Assembly: GCA_945952315.1 (NCBI GenBank)
Contig: CAMFIE010000006.1
Location: 1-64,000 of the forward strand
Length of the DNA stretch: 64,000 nt
Source of the DNA: an uncultured Rhizobium sp.
GTDB taxonomy: Bacteria; Pseudomonadota; Alphaproteobacteria; Rhizobiales; Rhizobiaceae
Direction: 5' to 3'
This document shows, piece by piece, positions 25,168-34,766 of the stretch. A program made the position numbers and the translations under genes. The stretch's first letter is position 1, and every line of letters begins with the position of its first letter. Below the pieces are notes generated by a model. That model did not search any database and was not told the origin of the DNA. It saw only the letters and a program-made list of their open reading frames with translations.

Positions 25168-25770
25168 TTACTTGGTTGCGGCTTCGTACATTTCCAGCAC
25201 GTAATCCCAGTTGATCAGGCTGTCGACGAAGGCTTCGAGATATTTCGGGCGGGCGTTGCGGTAGTCGATGTAGTAGGAATGTTCCCACACATCCACGCCG
25301 AGGATCGGCGAGGCGCCGTGCACCAGCGGGTTTTCACCGTTCGGGGTCTTGGAGATTTCGAGCTTGCCGTTCTTCACCGAGAGCCAGGCCCAGCCGGAGC
25401 CGAACTGGGTGGTGCCGGCGGCGATGAAATCGGCGCGGAACTTGTCGAAGCCGCCGAGATCGGAATTGATCGCTGCCTCGAGCTTGCCCGGCAGCTTGTT
25501 GCCGCCGCCATTCTTCTTCATCCAGTGCCAGAAGTGGATGTGGTTGTAGTGCTGGCCGGCATTGTTGAACAGGCCTGCATGCTTGCCAAAGGACTGCTTG
25601 ACGATTTCTTCCAGCGAAAGGCCGTCCATGCCGGCTTCGGCGGCAAGCTTGTTGCCGTTGTCGACATAGGCCTTGTGATGCTTGTCGTGATGGAATTCCA
25701 GCGTCTCGCGCGACATGAAGGGCGCTAGCGCATCATAGTCATAAGGAAGGGCGGGCAATTCGAAAGCCAT
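25168..25770 (-). CDS. sodB: Superoxide dismutase (Fe/Mn family, Fe-type)
   Basis: 200 aa, converts superoxide to hydrogen peroxide and oxygen in the cytoplasm. Metal ligands are visible: His27 in EFHHDKHHKAYV, His77 in YNHIHFWHWM, Asp160 and His164 in DVWEHSYYIDYRNARPKYL. Around residue 120 the TTQFGSGWAWL segment places Gln in the distal region near the active site, favouring iron, although metal specificity can be cambialistic in this order. ATG 25770 has GAGGAGAAA upstream. No signal peptide. Monocistronic, with a strong terminator. Confidence 0.95.
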   Translation of the reverse strand: MAFELPALPYDYDALAPFMSRETLEFHHDKHHKAYVDNGNKLAAEAGMDGLSLEEIVKQSFGKHAGLFNNAGQHYNHIHFWHWMKKNGGGNKLPGKLEAAINSDLGGFDKFRADFIAAGTTQFGSGWAWLSVKNGKLEISKTPNGENPLVHGASPILGVDVWEHSYYIDYRNARPKYLEAFVDSLINWDYVLEMYEAATK

Positions 25771-26025
25771 GGTTTTCTCCTCTCGATACGGGAAACGGAA
25801 TGCGGGAACGGTCGAGCCGGAACATAGGTGCGCGATCCCGCTTAGGCAACCTGTGAAAGATCAAAATATGCCCCGGGCGACCGCTTTTTCAGCCTTGGCG
25901 GGCGCCTATGCCGGTGCCGGAATTCGCCAATCTATCCTCTTTGCGACGCCTTTTGACGAGGGACTTGCTTTTTCTCGGGACGGGGGGCGTGCATTCTGTG
26001 TCCAAAAGAGACGGGAGAGCCAGCC

Positions 26026-27066
26026 ATGCGCGCGATGTATTACGAAGCTTTCGGTGTGACGCCGGAGATCCGCAATCTGCCGGATCCGGAGCCGACCGAG
26101 GATGGCGTGGTGATCAAGGTGGAGGCAACCGGTCTTTGCCGTTCCGACTGGCATGGCTGGATGGGGCATGATCCGGATATCTCGCTGCCGCATGTGCCGG
26201 GCCATGAACTGGCCGGGCGGGTGGTCGCGAAAGGCAAGGGCGTGATGCGCTACAAGCTCGGCGACCGGGTGACCGTGCCCTTCGTTTCCGGCTGCGGGCG
26301 CTGCGGCGAATGCCAGAGCGGCAACCATCAGGTCTGCCCCGACCAGTTCCAGCCGGGCTTTACCCACTGGGGCTCCTTTGCCGAATTCGTCTCCATCAAC
26401 TATGCCGATACCAATCTCGTGCGCCTGCCGGACGAGATCGACTATGCCACGGCCGCAAGCCTCGGCTGCCGGTTTGCCACCGCCTTTCGCGCGGTGATGG
26501 ACCAGGGCAGGGTGAAGGGCGGCGAATGGGTGGCCGTGCACGGCTCCGGCGGCGTCGGGTTGTCGGCGATCATGATCGCGTCTGCTCTGGGCGCCAATGT
26601 GGTGGCGATCGACATTGCCGAGGACAAGCTCTCGCTGGCGCGGGAGGCGGGCGCGGCCGTGACGCTGAACAGCACCGGCCTTGCCGATGTGGTGGAGGCG
26701 GTGCGCGAGGTCACCGGCGGCGGCGCGCATGTCTCGCTCGATGCGCTCGGCCACACCACCACCTGCTGCAATTCGATCCGCAACCTGCGCCGCCGCGGCC
26801 GCCATGTGCAGGTGGGCCTGATGCTCGGCAGCCACGCCGCCCCTGCCCTGCCGATGGGACAGGTGATTGCCCATGAACTGGAAATTTACGGAAGCCACGG
26901 TATGCAGGCCTGGCGCTACGATGACATGCTGGCGATGATGGCCTCCGGCCGGCTGAAACCGCAGAAGCTCATCGGGCGTCACGTTTCGCTGGAGGAGGCT
27001 GTGCCACTTTTGACCACGCTCGATCGGGCGGAGCAAAACGGCATTAGCGTAATTACGAAGTTTTGA
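26026..27066 (+). CDS. Zinc-dependent alcohol dehydrogenase (MDR superfamily)
   Basis: 346 aa medium-chain dehydrogenase. Catalytic zinc ligands are in [10 protein letters not shown] (Cys near 37) and PGHELAGRV (His/Glu near 60). The structural zinc site has four cysteines in [18 protein letters not shown] (about residues 88-105). The NAD(P)-binding fold starts [17 protein letters not shown] (about residues 168-184). AGAGAGCCAGCC precedes ATG 26026. The gene stands alone with 95 bases before the next gene. Substrate cannot be assigned. Confidence 0.88.
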   Translation: MRAMYYEAFGVTPEIRNLPDPEPTEDGVVIKVEATGLCRSDWHGWMGHDPDISLPHVPGHELAGRVVAKGKGVMRYKLGDRVTVPFVSGCGRCGECQSGNHQVCPDQFQPGFTHWGSFAEFVSINYADTNLVRLPDEIDYATAASLGCRFATAFRAVMDQGRVKGGEWVAVHGSGGVGLSAIMIASALGANVVAIDIAEDKLSLAREAGAAVTLNSTGLADVVEAVREVTGGGAHVSLDALGHTTTCCNSIRNLRRRGRHVQVGLMLGSHAAPALPMGQVIAHELEIYGSHGMQAWRYDDMLAMMASGRLKPQKLIGRHVSLEEAVPLLTTLDRAEQNGISVITKF

Positions 27067-27164
27067 ACACTTTTCGGTTGAAGCCCTCTTGCGCTTTCGT
27101 GTGAGTACCTCATAAATTAGATAAGAAATAGCAGAGTCTCTACCTTTAGGGCAGGCAGGGTTTC

Positions 27165-28316
27165 ATGAGTTTAAAGTGCATTCTTTCGATTGATGCGGGT
27201 GGCATGCGGTGTCTGATCGGCGTTGCCGTCCTGATGGAGCTGGAAAAGCGGCTGGCCAAGGCGGGCCGCACGGAGCCTCTGTTCAAGTGTTTTGACATGA
27301 TTGCCGGTGCCGGCATGGGTGCGCTCGTCGTGTCCGGCCTTGCCTTTCCCAATCCGCAGGACCGCACCCGCCCGGCCAGCGATCCGCAGGGCATCATGGC
27401 GCTGATGTGCTCGGAAAACCGCTTCATCTTTACCGGCGAGATTCCGAAGCAGCCGGGCATCGGCCCCTATGCGCCGGATGCGCTGGATGCGGGGCTGAAG
27501 CACCATCTCGGCGAAAAGACCAAGATGCAGGATGCGCTCACCCATGTGGTGATCCCGGCCTTTGACCTTCAGAGCCGGTCGCCGATGGTGTTTTCGAGCT
27601 TCGACAGGGTGACGAGCCAGTTCTATGCCTGGCAGGCGGCGCGCGCGGCAGCGGCAGACCCCTGCTATTTCCCGCCCGCGATGGTGGAGCATCTCGCCAG
27701 GGACCGGCAGCGCGGAACCCCGCTCCTGCCGCTGATCCATGGCGGAACGGTGGGGGATGATCCCGCCCTTGCCGCCTATGTGGAGGCCGTGCGGCTGGGC
27801 TGGACAGGCGATGCCCATGAATTGCTCGTGCTTTCGCTCGGCTCCGGCATGAATGCCCGCCCGGCGGCGACGGTGGATATGGCCAATCTCGGCGCCCATG
27901 GCACGCCGCTGGTTTCGCCCGAACTCAAGCGCGAGGAGCTGACCAGCCCGGTTTCCTACCAGCTGAATGCGCTGCTGAATGCCGATAGCCGCGCCTTCAA
28001 TGGCCGCTCCACGCGGGTGACGCCGGAAAACCGCCAGAAGCTCAGCTATTTCCGCATCAACGGCTATCTCGAAAAGGGTGACAGCGCCGCCGATTCCGTA
28101 TCGGAAGACAATGTCGCGCGGCTGAGAGACGATGCCGCGCGCATCATCGCGGAAAATTCGGCCCTGCTCGATGCCTTTGTCGAGCGGCTCACCCCGCGTG
28201 CGCCGCGCACGCTCGCCGAACTTGGGCTCACGCCGGAGGCGGCGCTTTTCGGCCGGGAAGGCAAGACATCCGTCATCCGCAACCTGCCGGTGATGGATTT
28301 AGACCGGACCTGGTGA
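27165..28316 (+). CDS. Patatin-like protein lacking the catalytic dyad
   Basis: 383 aa. The patatin oxyanion loop is recognisable at the N-terminus (SIDAGGMRCLIGVAVLMELE), followed by the usual strand-elbow segment. The nucleophile motif G-x-S-x-G reads GAGMG (about residues 48-52), so the serine is a glycine. The D-G-G/A motif of the dyad Asp reads HGGTVGDDPALAAYVEA, so the Asp is a His. Hydrolase activity of the standard kind is therefore unlikely, although the frame is intact and fold-level features are kept. A GGGCAGGCAGGG stretch lies upstream of ATG 27165. Possible lipid-binding or regulatory role; inference only. Confidence 0.8.
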   Translation: MSLKCILSIDAGGMRCLIGVAVLMELEKRLAKAGRTEPLFKCFDMIAGAGMGALVVSGLAFPNPQDRTRPASDPQGIMALMCSENRFIFTGEIPKQPGIGPYAPDALDAGLKHHLGEKTKMQDALTHVVIPAFDLQSRSPMVFSSFDRVTSQFYAWQAARAAAADPCYFPPAMVEHLARDRQRGTPLLPLIHGGTVGDDPALAAYVEAVRLGWTGDAHELLVLSLGSGMNARPAATVDMANLGAHGTPLVSPELKREELTSPVSYQLNALLNADSRAFNGRSTRVTPENRQKLSYFRINGYLEKGDSAADSVSEDNVARLRDDAARIIAENSALLDAFVERLTPRAPRTLAELGLTPEAALFGREGKTSVIRNLPVMDLDRTW

Positions 28317-28438
28317 GCTTTTTCCGCGGAAAACACCAAAATTCTCCGCCTTTGGTCTGAAACGGGGCTTTTCCATTGGGAAAGCCCCGCGCATCGCCTA
28401 TGGTCTGGTCAAAAGCATCAGCATGGGAGGAAGCCGCG

Positions 28439-29224
28439 ATGATCTGGAACCCCGAGCGTTACCGCGCCTATGAAGACCATCGCAACCGGCCGGCCTCGGA
28501 CCTCATCCATGCGGTGGGCGACCAGCCGTTTCGCCGCATCGTCGATCTCGGCTGTGGGCCGGGCAATTCCACCGAGGCGCTGATCCGTGCCTTTCCGCAA
28601 GCCACGGTGACGGCGATTGATGCCGATCCCTCGATGGTGGAGGCCGCCCGCAAGCGCCTGCCGGGGGTCGATGTGTCGCTTGCCGATCTTTCCAGCTGGG
28701 AAGCGCCGGAGGGTGTCGATCTCTTCTTCGCCAATGCGCTGTTTCACTGGGTGCCCGGCCATATGCCGCTGCTGGAACGGCTGAAGGCGAAGCTCAATCC
28801 GGGCGGGGTGCTGGCGATCCAGATGCCGGACAATCTCGACGAGCCGACCCATCGGCTGATGGTGGAAACCGCGCGCGAGGGCTTCTGGAAACAGGCCTTT
28901 GCCGCCGCTGGCCTGCCAAAAAGGGCGGCCCTTCCCGCGCCTGCCGATTATGTCGAGACGCTTTCAGCCGACGGCGCGGATGTGAGCGTGTGGCGCACCA
29001 CCTATTTTCACCGCATGGAAAATGCGGCGGCAATCGTCGATTTCGTCGGCGGGGCTGGCCTTCGTCCCTATGCCGAGCGCATCCGCAAGGAGGCGGGCGA
29101 AGCCGCGCATGATGCCTGGTTTGCCGCCTATTCCGCCGCCGTTTCCCGCGCCTATCCGCCGCTGGCCGATGGCTCGGTGCTGATGCCGATGCCGCGTCTC
29201 TTCGTGCTGGTGCGCAAGGGATAG
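28439..29224 (+). CDS. tam: Trans-aconitate 2-methyltransferase
   Basis: 261-aa SAM-dependent methyltransferase that methylates trans-aconitate, a toxic by-product of the citrate cycle. It begins MIWNPERYRAYEDHRNRPASDL, the typical Tam N-terminus. SAM motif I is VDLGCGPGNSTE (about residues 36-47), then AIDADPSMVEAARKRLP, FFANALFHWVPGH and LNPGGVLAIQMPDN. Length is close to E. coli Tam (252 aa). ATG 28439 has GGGAGGAA eight bases upstream. A frame extension to 28376 is not conserved in character and is ignored. Confidence 0.93.
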   Translation: MIWNPERYRAYEDHRNRPASDLIHAVGDQPFRRIVDLGCGPGNSTEALIRAFPQATVTAIDADPSMVEAARKRLPGVDVSLADLSSWEAPEGVDLFFANALFHWVPGHMPLLERLKAKLNPGGVLAIQMPDNLDEPTHRLMVETAREGFWKQAFAAAGLPKRAALPAPADYVETLSADGADVSVWRTTYFHRMENAAAIVDFVGGAGLRPYAERIRKEAGEAAHDAWFAAYSAAVSRAYPPLADGSVLMPMPRLFVLVRKG

Positions 29225-29251
29225 AGCCTGTCCGGGAAAAGCGGAAATATG

Positions 29252-31093
29252 TCAGCTGACGAGGGCCGCGAGCCGCTGTTCCAGCGCGCGGGTAAAGCCT
29301 TCCGTATCGAAAAGCGGGGCCGTATCGCGGGCCGCGTGGAGTTTCTGGCGCAGGATGGAAAGGCGGTTTCCATCCTGCGCCAGCGCGTTCGTCAGGCGGA
29401 CGAACGCGATGAGGTCATCGGCCACGAGCTCTTCGAGGCCGACAGAGGTGAGAAGGCTTTCGCTGACGCGGCCTGCAAAGCTTTTGCCCTTGAACGTCAC
29501 CACGGGCACGCCGCACCAGAGCGCATCCGAGGTGGTCGTGTGGCCGTTATAGGGCCCGGTATCGAGCGCGATATCGGCAGCCGCAAGCCGCTCCAGATGC
29601 TCGGGCAACGGCTTTTTCGGCGCAAAGATCAGCCGGTCGGGATCAATCCCGGCGCGGGCTGCGGCGGCCCGCAGATTGTCCCTTGCAAGCGGTTCGTGGT
29701 CCAGCAGCCAGAGCACCGAGCCGGGATTGTCGGCAAGGATCTGCATCCAGCAGCCAAAGGCCGCCCCGCGGATTTTCTGCGCCTGATGAAAGGCGGCAAA
29801 GACGATACCCTCTTCCGGCAGACCGAAGCGGGCGCGGAAGGCAGGTCTTGAAAAGCGCGGCCGCAACCGGTCATTCGGCTGGTAGCAATGCGGCATGCGG
29901 ATCAGCTTTTCCTCGAAAAAGCGCTCGCAACCCGGCGGCGTCACCACGGCATCGGTGATCGCATAATCCATGGCGATACCGGCGACCGTGCCCGGAAAAC
30001 CGAGCCAGGTGACCTGCACGGGTGCGGGCCGGGCGGCAAAGATGCCGATCCGCGTGCCCTGCGTGAAGCCCTTGAGATCGATCAGGATATCGATGCCCGC
30101 CTTGCGGATTGCATCCCCTGCCCGATCATCGTCAAGCGCAAGGATATCCACCACCTTGACCCCGCTTTCGAGAAAGCGCCTGCGCATCGGGCCCTGCCGC
30201 ATCACCTCGGGCGTGTGGCAGAAGGCAAAGACCTCGAAGGCCGCGCGATCATGGGCCTCCAGCACGCCCGCAATCAGCGCCATGGTGGCGTGATCGGCAA
30301 AATCGGCACTCACATAGCCGAGCCGGATCTTGCGGCCCTCAACCTTTTCCACCGGGCGCGGGGCCACGGGCTTCGGCAGAAGCAGCTCTGCCGTGAGTTC
30401 CGCCGTGCGGCGGTGATAGGCGGGATCATCCGACCAGCAGAGCGCGCGGAAGGCATTTTCCCGGATATCGGCCTTGTCGCCCTCGCGGCGATAGGCCGCC
30501 TCGAGCTTTGCCTGCAACCGCTCGCAAAGCGGCAGATCGCAGAGATTGGCGGCGCACCAGAAGAGTTCCGAAAGCGCCAGCCGGTCATCCGGGCGCTCCT
30601 CATGCGCCTTCAGAAGCGGGCCAAAGGCCTGCGCATTCAGGCCAAGCCCGGACAGCACGATCCCGGCATTGAGGAAATTCTGGAAACCCTGCCCGGTTTC
30701 CGCAAGCTTTGCCGCATAGGGCAGCGCCGCATCATAAAGCCCGGCCTCGCGGAAAATGCTGCAGAGCCCGTGGTTCACATCCGCATCATCCGGCATGAAA
30801 GGATGCAGCGCCATCAGCGCCGAGGCGGCATCGCCGCGCCTGCCCGCCGTCAGATAATGCGAGGCGGCGCGCAGCCCGATTTCGCGCTTGCGCTGGCCCG
30901 AAAGCGGCACCGCATCGGCAAAGAAGCGGGCGGCCTCGGCCAGATTGCCCTGCTGCTCGTGAATGGTGCCCGCGAGCAGATGCGCATCGAGATTGCGCCG
31001 GTCCTTTTCGAGCAGACGCCGGATCGTCGCCAGCGCGATCTTCAGATCGCCCCGGTTGAACTGATCGAAAGCCTTCTCCAGCAACGCCGCCAT
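29252..31093 (-). CDS. TPR-containing O-GlcNAc transferase-like glycosyltransferase (GT41 family)
   Basis: 613 aa. N-terminal tetratricopeptide-like helical repeats (about residues 1-230) are followed by the Glyco_transf_41 catalytic region. Key pieces are RLGYVSADFADHATMALIAGVLEAHD (about 255-280), DILIDLKGFTQGTRIGIFAARPAPVQVTWLGFPGT (about 335-370), a UDP-binding loop near FAAFHQAQKI and DTGPYNGHTTTSDALWCGVPVVTFKGKSFAGRV (about 510-545). It is related to eukaryotic OGT and bacterial SPINDLY-like enzymes that glycosylate proteins. ATG 31093 is chosen over a start ten codons upstream because GGGGTGG precedes it. No acceptor gene is adjacent. Confidence 0.85.
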   Translation of the reverse strand: MAALLEKAFDQFNRGDLKIALATIRRLLEKDRRNLDAHLLAGTIHEQQGNLAEAARFFADAVPLSGQRKREIGLRAASHYLTAGRRGDAASALMALHPFMPDDADVNHGLCSIFREAGLYDAALPYAAKLAETGQGFQNFLNAGIVLSGLGLNAQAFGPLLKAHEERPDDRLALSELFWCAANLCDLPLCERLQAKLEAAYRREGDKADIRENAFRALCWSDDPAYHRRTAELTAELLLPKPVAPRPVEKVEGRKIRLGYVSADFADHATMALIAGVLEAHDRAAFEVFAFCHTPEVMRQGPMRRRFLESGVKVVDILALDDDRAGDAIRKAGIDILIDLKGFTQGTRIGIFAARPAPVQVTWLGFPGTVAGIAMDYAITDAVVTPPGCERFFEEKLIRMPHCYQPNDRLRPRFSRPAFRARFGLPEEGIVFAAFHQAQKIRGAAFGCWMQILADNPGSVLWLLDHEPLARDNLRAAAARAGIDPDRLIFAPKKPLPEHLERLAAADIALDTGPYNGHTTTSDALWCGVPVVTFKGKSFAGRVSESLLTSVGLEELVADDLIAFVRLTNALAQDGNRLSILRQKLHAARDTAPLFDTEGFTRALEQRLAALVS

Positions 31094-31168
31094 GCCACCC
31101 CGCCCCAAATGATTGTGAAGCAATAGGAATTCCGTCTTGCCTCAGGCTGGATCAGATATAATCGGGTC

Positions 31169-31197
31169 TTGCATTTTTTAAATGAGTCCGCGATAAT
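31169..31197 (+). promoter_or_regulatory. Sigma-70-type promoter of the Panacea gene pair
   Basis: TTGCAT (31169-31174), 17-base spacer, GATAAT (31192-31197) in an AT-rich stretch, about 40 bases before the GTG start of the Panacea-domain gene. Confidence 0.6.
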
Positions 31198-31238
31198 ATA
31201 AAGAGTTGCGGATAACAAAGGCCAGCAGGAGGTTCCGG

Positions 31239-31709
31239 GTGTATGAGACGCGGCATGTGCTGAACAGCTTGCTGCAGCGCTCCTTTCGGGAGGCGCGGAC
31301 AGACTTTTCGCCCATGAAGGCGCAGAAGCTGCTCTTCTATACCCATGGCTGGCATCTGGCGACCACAGGAAAGCCCGCGATCAATCTTCCCTTCGAAGTG
31401 TGGCCCTATGGCCCGGTCGTGGATGAAATATATCGCGACCTCAAGAGATTCGGGGCCTCGGCAATTACCGCTTATGTCACGACACCAGGTGAGGACAGAC
31501 CCTATGTGGTCAGCCCGCAATGCACGGATCTCTATCAATCTCTGGATATCGCATGGGAGAAGTATATCGGCATCCCGGCCGTCAATCTCTCCGCCATGAC
31601 CCATGAGCCGGGCTCGCCCTGGGATATTGCAAAGAAATCGAATTTGTCCGTTATTCCCAATGATATGATCAGGGATTACTTTGTCCGCTCCGCCCAACAA
31701 GCCGCCTGA
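31239..31709 (+). CDS. Panacea (DUF4065)-domain protein, probable antitoxin
   Basis: 156 aa. The Panacea/SocA-like core is clear: FSPMKAQKLLFYTHGWHLATTG (about residues 24-45) and FEVWPYGPVVDEIYRDLKRFG (about 52-72), then a conserved helical tail. Panacea domains act as antitoxin domains in PanAT toxin-antitoxin systems with very diverse partner toxins. GTG 31239 is preferred over an upstream TTG because AGGAGG lies directly before it. Its 3' end overlaps the next gene by 29 bases, so the small membrane protein downstream is a candidate partner. The pair has its own promoter. Role by family and context. Confidence 0.82.
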   Translation: MYETRHVLNSLLQRSFREARTDFSPMKAQKLLFYTHGWHLATTGKPAINLPFEVWPYGPVVDEIYRDLKRFGASAITAYVTTPGEDRPYVVSPQCTDLYQSLDIAWEKYIGIPAVNLSAMTHEPGSPWDIAKKSNLSVIPNDMIRDYFVRSAQQAA

Positions 31710-32037
31710 AACGGTATCGCCCGAAGAGGCAAGACGTGCCGAGCCGGTGGTGCGGGCAGCTGATCCGCTGGCCCTCGAGGAAATGCGAAACAGCCATCAG
31801 GCCACTCTGCTGTCGATCCAGCGCGGCTGGATCGGTATTGCCCTTGGAACGGGTCCGGAAAAATCCGGAAATGTTGCGACACTGACGATCTTCGCCTGCT
31901 TTTTGCTCATCTTCCTTCTGTTTCTGAAAACGGACATGGGCACCCAGTTCGACCAGTTCTACAAGATGCTGACGACCCTGCTGGCACCTGTGGGACTGGC
32001 GCTCGGTTATCTTTTCGGCTCGCGAGATGCCCGCTGA
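31681..32037 (+). CDS. Small membrane protein coupled to the Panacea gene, candidate toxin
   Basis: 118 aa from a TTG start with AGGG six bases upstream. The hydrophilic, Pro/Glu-rich N-terminal half (about residues 1-60) is followed by a hydrophobic helix ATLTIFACFLLIFLLFLKT (about 66-84) and a second, amphipathic one TTLLAPVGLALGYLFG (about 97-112). No known domain is recognised. The 29-base overlap with the Panacea gene implies translational coupling. Membrane-acting proteins are among reported PanAT toxin types, so this is a candidate toxin, but that is inference. Confidence 0.65.
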   Translation: MSAPPNKPPETVSPEEARRAEPVVRAADPLALEEMRNSHQATLLSIQRGWIGIALGTGPEKSGNVATLTIFACFLLIFLLFLKTDMGTQFDQFYKMLTTLLAPVGLALGYLFGSRDAR

Positions 32038-32134
32038 TCTGGATATTTGAGCAGAGTTCGAGGCGAAGACCAACGGTAATCGGTTAAAATCCTTCCCGCA
32101 GAATGGTCCAATCCGTTCGAATTCTGTTCAAAAC

Positions 32135-32172
32135 AAAAGCCCGGTCCCCTCCTCAGAGGACCGGGCCTTTTG
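32135..32172 (-). terminator. Bidirectional intrinsic terminator downstream of ccrM
   Basis: Stem AAAGCCCGGTCC / GGACCGGGCCTTTT with a loop of about ten bases. Minus-strand transcripts from ccrM end in TTTTGTTTT, plus-strand transcripts from the Panacea pair end in CTTTTG. Confidence 0.88.
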
Positions 32173-32230
32173 CAACACTTTCCGCCGGGACTGGAGACTA
32201 AAACCGCCGGAAAGTCAGGGAAGGTTTTTC

Positions 32231-33427
<1,197 letters not shown>

Positions 33428-33519
33428 TTACCAAAGGCTGAACAGTTTGCGGAAAAGTGGAGGGGCTTGAGGGCCCCGGATGCAAAAAACTTGCCTTGGG
33501 GGCAAAATTCGTGTTTTCT

Positions 33520-33557
33520 TTCAGCAATGTTTCCCGATTTTCAGGACAATTACTGAA
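33520..33557. repeat. 38-bp palindrome-ended element, left copy
   Basis: Begins TTCAGCAAT and ends ATTACTGAA, so its ends are inverted repeats with one mismatch. It ends exactly one base before the ATG of the nucleotidyltransferase gene. A second, related 38-bp element starts three bases after that gene's stop. Confidence 0.7.
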
Positions 33558-34613
33558 ATGTTTGAATTCTTGGAGAAAAATCAGGATCAAATCCGGGAAA
33601 CCATCAACAGCGGCCAGCGCTTTGCGGCTTTTCTGGAGGCGCGGCGGCGCGCGGATGCCTATCGCGGCTCGATGGCCTTCGTGCAGCGGGGTTCGACGGA
33701 ATATCTGCTGAAGGACTATTACGATCCGGCCAATGGCGTGCGGCGGCAGACCTCGATCGGCAAGCGGTCGGTGGAGACCGAAGCGCTGCTCGCGGATTTC
33801 CAGACCGGCAGGGAAGCCGCACGCGAGCGGCTTGCCGCGGCAAGTTCGGTTCTGGAGCGGCAGGCGGGGATCAATCGTGCGCTGGGGCTGGGCCGGGTTC
33901 CGGAAATCGGCGCGCGAATCCTGCGTGCGCTGGATGCTGCCAATCTTCTTGGCCGGGGGCTGAAGGTGGTGGGCACCCATGCGCTCTTTGCCTATGAGGC
34001 AGAGGCGGGCGTGTTCTTTCCCTCCGAACTGATGACGACGGAAGATATCGACGTGCTGATGGATGCGCGGGCAAACATCCGCCTGCTTGCCGATGATCCC
34101 TCGGTGGAACGCAGTCTCATCGGCCTTTTGCGCAAGGCCGACCGCTCCTTTGCCAAAACCCGGCAGCCGCATCAGGCGGCAAATCGCGACGGCTATCTGG
34201 TGGACCTGATCAAGCCGCTGCGCAATCCGCCCTGGGCCGAGGAGGCGGGCGGCATTTCCGCTGATACGGACGATCTGCAGGCAAGCGAAATCGAGGGCCT
34301 GCTCTGGCACGAGAACGCCCCGGTGTTCGAGGCCGTGGCGATTGATGCCCGAGGCTTTCCGCTGCGCATTGTCGCGCCCGATCCTTCCGCCTTTGCCGTG
34401 CACAAGCTCTGGCTTTCCACCCGGCCGGACCGCCGCGCCGACAAGCGCAGCCGCGACCGGATGCAGGCCGAAATGGTGGCGCGGATGGTGGCCGATCACA
34501 TGCCGCATCGCCCCTTTGACGGGGAAAGGCTGAAGAGCTTTCCGAAAAAGGTGGTGGAGGCCGCAGCCGCGCTTTTCACCCCTTCCGCAAACCGAAGCGG
34601 CTTCTCCTTCTGA
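33558..34613 (+). CDS. GSU2403-family nucleotidyltransferase-fold protein
   Basis: 351 aa. N-terminal helical part, then a polymerase-beta-like nucleotidyltransferase core: VVGTHALFAYEAEAGVFFP (about residues 136-154) and the metal motif TTEDIDVLMDAR (about 160-171). The two acidic residues are spaced as in MNT-type antitoxins and AbiEii-like proteins. Members of this family are often accessory and linked to defence or toxin systems, yet no partner gene is next to it. ATG 33558 follows directly on a 38-bp palindrome-ended element, and a sister element follows the stop, suggesting mobilisation or self-regulation. An upstream extension to 33480 is not used. Confidence 0.78.
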   Translation: MFEFLEKNQDQIRETINSGQRFAAFLEARRRADAYRGSMAFVQRGSTEYLLKDYYDPANGVRRQTSIGKRSVETEALLADFQTGREAARERLAAASSVLERQAGINRALGLGRVPEIGARILRALDAANLLGRGLKVVGTHALFAYEAEAGVFFPSELMTTEDIDVLMDARANIRLLADDPSVERSLIGLLRKADRSFAKTRQPHQAANRDGYLVDLIKPLRNPPWAEEAGGISADTDDLQASEIEGLLWHENAPVFEAVAIDARGFPLRIVAPDPSAFAVHKLWLSTRPDRRADKRSRDRMQAEMVARMVADHMPHRPFDGERLKSFPKKVVEAAAALFTPSANRSGFSF

Positions 34614-34616
34614 CTT

Positions 34617-34654
34617 TTCAGCAGAATTCCCGAAAATCAGACTTAATTGCTGAA
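34617..34654. repeat. 38-bp palindrome-ended element, right copy
   Basis: Begins TTCAGCA and ends ATTGCTGAA, so the outer bases are inverted repeats. It shares length, ends and several internal blocks (TTCCCGA, TCAG) with the element at 33520-33557. Confidence 0.7.
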
Positions 34655-34702
34655 TTCTTTGATATCATTCATTTATTTTTGCCTTCACTGCCTTCCGCTC
34701 CG

Positions 34703-34753
34703 CCGTCATGCCTTGGCAGATCCTCGGGACGAGCCCGGGGAGGACGTGGCGGG
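34703..34753. repeat. Degenerate remnant of the type 3 palindrome
   Basis: GCAGATCCTCGGGACGAGCC followed by CGGGGAGGACG resembles the right half of type 3 repeats (for example at 2879-2913) with several substitutions. The left half is reduced to CGCCGTCATG. Confidence 0.55.
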
Positions 34754-34766
34754 TGGGGCCCTCCCC

